Source of the DNA: Desulfobacterales bacterium
Lineage (GTDB): Bacteria > Desulfobacterota > Desulfobacteria > Desulfobacterales > C00003060
DNA: 17,495 bases
Reading direction: 5' to 3'
Assembly: GCA_030668505.1 (NCBI GenBank)
Contig: DAOUTV010000007.1
Span: 1-17,495 of the forward strand
Shown here: positions 14,034 through 17,495 of the stretch, in pieces
Layout of the letters: each line of letters begins with the position of its first letter
Position numbering within the stretch: the stretch's first letter is position 1
Notes under the pieces: generated by a model
Told to the model about the DNA's origin: nothing
The model's database searches: none
What the model saw: only the letters and a program-made list of their open reading frames with translations
Position numbers and translations under genes: made by a program

Positions 14034-14050
14034 GCGCCTCGCACAGGCGC
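14034..14050 (+). terminator. GC-rich hairpin before the CNNM genes
   Basis: GCGCCT, loop CGCAC, AGGCGC, followed by GTTTTG. The stem is perfect and short with a weak T stretch. It may end transcripts coming from the manC side or trim read-through into the next gene. Confidence 0.45.
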
Positions 14051-14091
14051 GTTTTGAGGTTCGAGTTATTTACCATAAACTGGAGGTTTTG

Positions 14092-15360
14092 TTGGGCGAC
14101 CCCTCGTCAAGTGATATACTTCTGCTAGCGCTCTTGATTATTCTACTCCTCTGTTCAGGTTGCTTCTCCGCAACGGAGACAGCACTCTTTTCCTTGAACC
14201 GCATTGAACGCCGTCGTCTCAAAGAGGACAAATCGGCCCGCTCGCAACTCATTGCGAGGGCGTTGCAGCGACCTCGTGAGTTGCTTTCAACGATCCTCTT
14301 TGGAAACACGCTCATCAATGTGGCCACATCGGTAACAGCAACACTACTGTTCCAAAGGCTCCTCAAGACTCACAGCCTTACGGCAGCCATTGTCGTGGAC
14401 TCTCTTTTGGTGCTTTTTGTTGGCGAGATTATTCCAAAGACAATCGCAGTAAATCAGGCAATGCCTTTGTCGCGTGTTGCAATTAAGCCGCTCCAGTTGT
14501 TCGCAAAGCTCTCCGGCCCAGTGGTACGGATATTTGACCTTTCAGCCCATAGGATATTACGGGTTTTCAAAGTCCCTGAGGAGGCAGGCGGCGGCCTTAG
14601 TCCTTCGGAACTGGAGGTGCTGTTCGAGGAAGCCGGCCGGAAAGAGACGATCACGGCAGAAGAGAGGCGCATTGCACGAAACATCATGCGCTTTTCGGAA
14701 ACAACGGCAGAGGAGATCATGACGCCCCGCGTGGATGTTGCGGCTGCTCCTTTGAGCACCGCCCGTGAGGGGTTGGAGCAGGTGATGATTGAAGCCCGCC
14801 ATTCGCGGATACCGATCTATGAGGAGGGCGTTGATCATATTGTCGGCTTCGTGAGCACCAAGGAGTTTTTCCTCAATCCCGACCGCAAAATCCGCGAACT
14901 CCTCAAACCGGTTGCCATCTTTCCAGAAGGTGCGAGGATTCACCGGGTTTTTCGTTACATGCAAAAGAATCTTCTTAATATGGCAGTGATCGTGAACGAG
15001 TATGGCGACACCTCCGGGATTGTGACCATGGAGGATCTCGTTGAGGAAATCGTCGGCGAAATCTATGACGAGTACGAGAAGGCGGAGGAACTCATTCGGT
15101 CCGTTGGCCCGGATGAGTGGCTCGTGCTCTGCCGCGCCTCCATCGAAGAGGTTAATGAGGCGTGCGGCCTGAACCTTCCCGAGGCAGACTCCGTGACGTT
15201 GAACGGATATCTCTGTGACCAGTTCGGAGAGATTCCTGCGCCGGGACAGACCATTGAGCGAAATGGTGCGCGTTTTACCATCGCCGAATCCAAGCGGAGA
15301 CAAATCGTGAGTTGTCGGGTGAAACGGCTTGATGAGGAGGGGGCGACGAATGACGCTTGA
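14092..15360 (+). CDS. CNNM/CorC-type membrane protein with CBS pair (first of two)
   Basis: The protein of about 422 residues has the layout of HlyC/CorC (TlyC, YtfL/YrkA-type) proteins. A CNNM/DUF21 membrane domain (about 1-180) begins ILLLALLIILLLCSGCFSATETALFSLN and contains VGEIIPKTIAV. A CBS pair (about 205-330) has EEIMTPRVDV, SRIPIYEEGVDHIVGFV and AVIVNEYGDTSGIVTMEDL. A CorC_HlyC domain (about 340-415) has LNGYLCDQFGEIPAPGQ. Family members are linked to magnesium or cobalt transport or efflux, and CBS domains commonly bind ATP. The start is unusual: no ATG is available before the first membrane span, and TTG 14092, five bases after GGAGG (14082-14086), fits best; TTG 14089 is too close to it. 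It overlaps the next gene by 11 bases. Confidence 0.93.
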   Translation: MGDPSSSDILLLALLIILLLCSGCFSATETALFSLNRIERRRLKEDKSARSQLIARALQRPRELLSTILFGNTLINVATSVTATLLFQRLLKTHSLTAAIVVDSLLVLFVGEIIPKTIAVNQAMPLSRVAIKPLQLFAKLSGPVVRIFDLSAHRILRVFKVPEEAGGGLSPSELEVLFEEAGRKETITAEERRIARNIMRFSETTAEEIMTPRVDVAAAPLSTAREGLEQVMIEARHSRIPIYEEGVDHIVGFVSTKEFFLNPDRKIRELLKPVAIFPEGARIHRVFRYMQKNLLNMAVIVNEYGDTSGIVTMEDLVEEIVGEIYDEYEKAEELIRSVGPDEWLVLCRASIEEVNEACGLNLPEADSVTLNGYLCDQFGEIPAPGQTIERNGARFTIAESKRRQIVSCRVKRLDEEGATNDA

Positions 15361-16609
15361 GCTCGTCATTCTCCTTTTCTGCATTTTAGGATCTGGCTTT
15401 GGCTCCGGCTCAGAAACCGCTCTTGTGTCGGCGAGTCGTACACGCCTCCAGCATATGGCCACCGAAGGTGTGCGGAGGGCAAGGCTTGCCATCGAAATCC
15501 TCAACAAAAGGGAGCGGATCCTGACGGCCACGCTTATCGTGACAAATATATTTAACATCGCAGGTGGCGCCATTGCCACAGTCAGTTTCCAGCGCTGGGT
15601 CGGCTCGCTGGCACCCATCGTGGCCACAGTAGTCATGACATCTGTCTTGCTTGTGATCAGCGAGATCGTTCCAAAAGCCTATTTCCGACAACATGCAGAC
15701 GGAATGCTGGTCAAGTCCGGAGCGGTATGGAGGATTCTGTCGTGGATACTGGCGCCAATCACCTTTCCCGTCCAGATCTTGACCAACCTTGTCTTTCGCC
15801 TTTTTCGGAGCCGTCCCAGGAGCCTCTACACGACCCGTGAGGAGATCAAGCTTATCCTAGAGGAATCGGTTGAGAACGGCGGACTCAGGCGGCACGAGCA
15901 GGAGATGCTGGAGTCAACGCTTGACTATGCCACCACGATTGCTCGCGAGGTTATGGTTCCCATCTCAGAAGTTGCACTTCTTATGGAGACAGCTCAGACT
16001 CAGGAGTTGATTGCACTTGTGCGTGAGTTGGGGCATACACGCATTCCGGTCTATAGGGAACGGGTCGATCAAATCGTGGGGCTGGTTAATGTGTTCGATG
16101 TGGTGTACGACAAACACAGAAAGACTTTCATGCGACCTTACATGCGGCCGGCTCGCCTGGTCCCAGACACCAAGGGTATCGATGAGCTCTTCCTGGAGAT
16201 GCAACGGGCACGTGAGAGCCTGGCTGTGGTAGTAAATGAATTCGGGGCTTGCATCGGGATTGTGACGCTTGAGGATATCATCGAGGAGATTTTCGGTGAG
16301 CTATCTGACGAGCACGAGGATGCCACACCAGAGATCCAGAAGAAAGGTCCGGGGCGGTTTCGAGTAAGCGCTATAACTGATATCGACGACTTCAATGATG
16401 AGACCGGACTTACAATTCACAAGGTAGGATTCGAGACGGTGGGGGGATATATCCTTCATCGTCTTGGCCGGATTCCTCGGAAGGGGGAAACCTTCACTGA
16501 CGGGGCCTTGACAGTTCACGTCATTGAGGCAGATCGCTACGGTGTCAAGACGGTGGATCTGATCCGGAAGGAACCTGAAAGTCCTCCGGAAGAAGAAGCT
16601 AAGGTATAG
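15350..16609 (+). CDS. CNNM/CorC-type membrane protein with CBS pair (second of two)
   Basis: The 419-residue paralogue has the same order of domains: a membrane domain (about 1-175) starting MTLELVILLFCILGSGFGSGSETALVSASRTRL and containing VISEIVPKAYF, then a CBS pair with AREVMVPISEV, TRIPVYRERVDQIVGLV and LAVVVNEFGACIGIVTLEDI, then a CorC_HlyC domain with VGGYILHRLGRIPRKGE. ATG 15350 lies inside the end of the first gene, behind a GAGGAGGGGG ribosome site, so translation is probably coupled. The two proteins differ widely in sequence, indicating an old duplication. They could form a heteromer, since DUF21/CNNM proteins are known to act as dimers; this is inference. Direct evidence for ion specificity is absent. 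Confidence 0.93.
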   Translation: MTLELVILLFCILGSGFGSGSETALVSASRTRLQHMATEGVRRARLAIEILNKRERILTATLIVTNIFNIAGGAIATVSFQRWVGSLAPIVATVVMTSVLLVISEIVPKAYFRQHADGMLVKSGAVWRILSWILAPITFPVQILTNLVFRLFRSRPRSLYTTREEIKLILEESVENGGLRRHEQEMLESTLDYATTIAREVMVPISEVALLMETAQTQELIALVRELGHTRIPVYRERVDQIVGLVNVFDVVYDKHRKTFMRPYMRPARLVPDTKGIDELFLEMQRARESLAVVVNEFGACIGIVTLEDIIEEIFGELSDEHEDATPEIQKKGPGRFRVSAITDIDDFNDETGLTIHKVGFETVGGYILHRLGRIPRKGETFTDGALTVHVIEADRYGVKTVDLIRKEPESPPEEEAKV

Positions 16610-16656
16610 GCCCGAATTTGATCTCAGGGGCGAGATTGGGCTATGCTAGAAATATT

Positions 16657-17424
16657 ATGAAAAAACCTACTATAGGGAAAAAATACCCTCGGGTCACAGA
16701 AGTCACAGACGCCGAGCGTATCGAGATGGTGAAAGAAATTTTTGCAACCATTACCGGGAAATACGATTTCTTGAACCATTTTCTGAGTTTGCGACGGGAT
16801 ATAGCCTGGCGTAGTTTTTCAGTGGAGAAAATGCGTTTCTTTAATACTTACCGGATGCTGGATGTGGCCACGGGCACGGCAGACCTGGCTGTTGGTGTTG
16901 CCCGCAGATATTCGCGCACCCGTATAACAGGGCTGGATTTTGTGCGGGAAATGATCAATTTAGGTCGGGTAAAGATCCGGATGAAGCATCTGTCAAACAG
17001 GATACAGATGCTACGTGGCGATGCCTTATACTTGCCCTTTTCTGATGGTTGTTTTGATGTGGCCGCAATTGCCTTTGGCATCCGGAATATCCCGGATAAG
17101 GTCGGGGCGATCAAAGAGATGGTCCGGGTCGTCGTACCCGGCGGGCAGGTGATGGTGCTGGAGATGACCAGTCCACGCAACGGATCCTTCCGAAAACTTT
17201 ATGATGTTTATCTGAATAGAATATTGCCATGCTTAGCAGGGACCTTTTCCTCGAATCCCGAAGCCTATTATTATTTAGGGGACTCGATCATGAATTTTCC
17301 TACCCCCGACGCCCTGGCCACATTGATGGAGGAAGCTGGACTTACGCAAGTGGAGAAATATTCCCTGACCCTGGGGATCACTCATCTCCACCTCGGCGTA
17401 AAGCCTGAGGTGCCACAGCTATGA
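16657..17424 (+). CDS. ubiE: Demethylmenaquinone / ubiquinone C-methyltransferase (UbiE/MenG)
   Basis: The 255-residue SAM-dependent methyltransferase carries the first UbiE signature YDFLNHFLSLRRDIAWR (near 33-49). It also has the SAM-binding strand LDVATGTADLAVG, then GDALYLPFSDGCFDVAAIAFGIRNIPDK and the later VVPGGQVMVLEMTSP. It should catalyse the last methylation of menaquinone; in an anaerobe-like organism the menaquinone role is more likely than ubiquinone, an inference. ATG 16657 is chosen because MKKPTIGKKYPRVTEVT precedes the conserved part; a TTG at 16618 would add 13 residues. The ribosome site is weak. It starts 47 bases after the second CNNM gene and may be co-transcribed. The 71 bases after it contain no gene. 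Confidence 0.94.
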   Translation: MKKPTIGKKYPRVTEVTDAERIEMVKEIFATITGKYDFLNHFLSLRRDIAWRSFSVEKMRFFNTYRMLDVATGTADLAVGVARRYSRTRITGLDFVREMINLGRVKIRMKHLSNRIQMLRGDALYLPFSDGCFDVAAIAFGIRNIPDKVGAIKEMVRVVVPGGQVMVLEMTSPRNGSFRKLYDVYLNRILPCLAGTFSSNPEAYYYLGDSIMNFPTPDALATLMEEAGLTQVEKYSLTLGITHLHLGVKPEVPQL

Positions 17425-17495
17425 ATGGCAACACATTGAAAGCTTGGGAGTAAGACCTATTACTTTTCCAGAATCTTACTTACTCTCTTAGACAG

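Noticed and set aside
14557..15636. 359-codon minus-strand open frame across both CNNM genes
   Set aside because: It lies opposite two clear membrane protein genes and its translation resembles no family; long antisense frames arise easily from the codon use of the real strand.
17421..17495. Possible start of a further gene overlapping the ubiE stop
   Set aside because: ATG 17421 runs only ten codons to a TAA and no other frame continues to the window edge with recognisable content.

Overview
The window looks like ordinary chromosome of a Gram-negative, menaquinone-using, anaerobe-like bacterium, most plausibly a member of the Desulfobacterota (former Deltaproteobacteria). This is inferred from an lnt-prfB cluster followed by a small receiver protein and a RimK-like ATP-grasp protein, large hybrid histidine kinases, a lysine-rich histone H1-like protein, a UbiE/MenG methyltransferase and many small palindromic repeats in the spacers. 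No marker here fixes the genus. I see no rRNA, tRNA, CRISPR array, transposase or phage gene.

Layout. Bases 1-584 (+) hold the 3' part of a nitroreductase-family gene, cut off by the window edge. From 5303 down to 668 everything is on the minus strand, in reading order: lnt (lipoprotein N-acylation), prfB (release factor 2, with the classical +1 programmed frameshift), a single-domain response regulator, a RimK-like ATP-grasp protein and, after a hairpin, a small Lys-rich histone-like protein. A 645-base divergent spacer (5304-5948) is full of inverted repeats and ends in a near-consensus sigma-70 promoter. The -10 box of that promoter lies only 12 bases before the start codon of the next gene.

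From 5949 everything is on the plus strand. First comes a two-gene signalling unit: an HDOD-GAF-histidine kinase and a REC-PAS-histidine kinase-REC hybrid kinase. Next are envelope and sugar genes: a family 9 glycosyltransferase (heptosyltransferase-like) with a repeat-derived insert, an ADP-ribosylglycohydrolase, and the two halves of a ManC-type enzyme as separate genes in reverse order (cupin phosphomannose isomerase-like, then mannose-1-phosphate guanylyltransferase). A 118-base MITE-like palindrome separates these from two tandem, overlapping CNNM/CorC-type membrane proteins. The last gene is a ubiE/menG methyltransferase, followed by 71 non-coding bases.

How the genes connect. Lnt, the GT9 enzyme and the GDP-mannose genes all serve the outer envelope (lipoproteins, LPS core, polysaccharide). 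The two kinases probably form one phosphorelay whose output is not visible here, because neither has a DNA-binding domain. I did not find a convincing wholly new system. The items most worth a second look are the probably leaderless kinase mRNA with its operator-like repeat, the palindrome and heptamer insert inside the GT9 coding region, the split and swapped ManC, and the dispersed-repeat sequences, including one shared by the ends of prfB and lnt.
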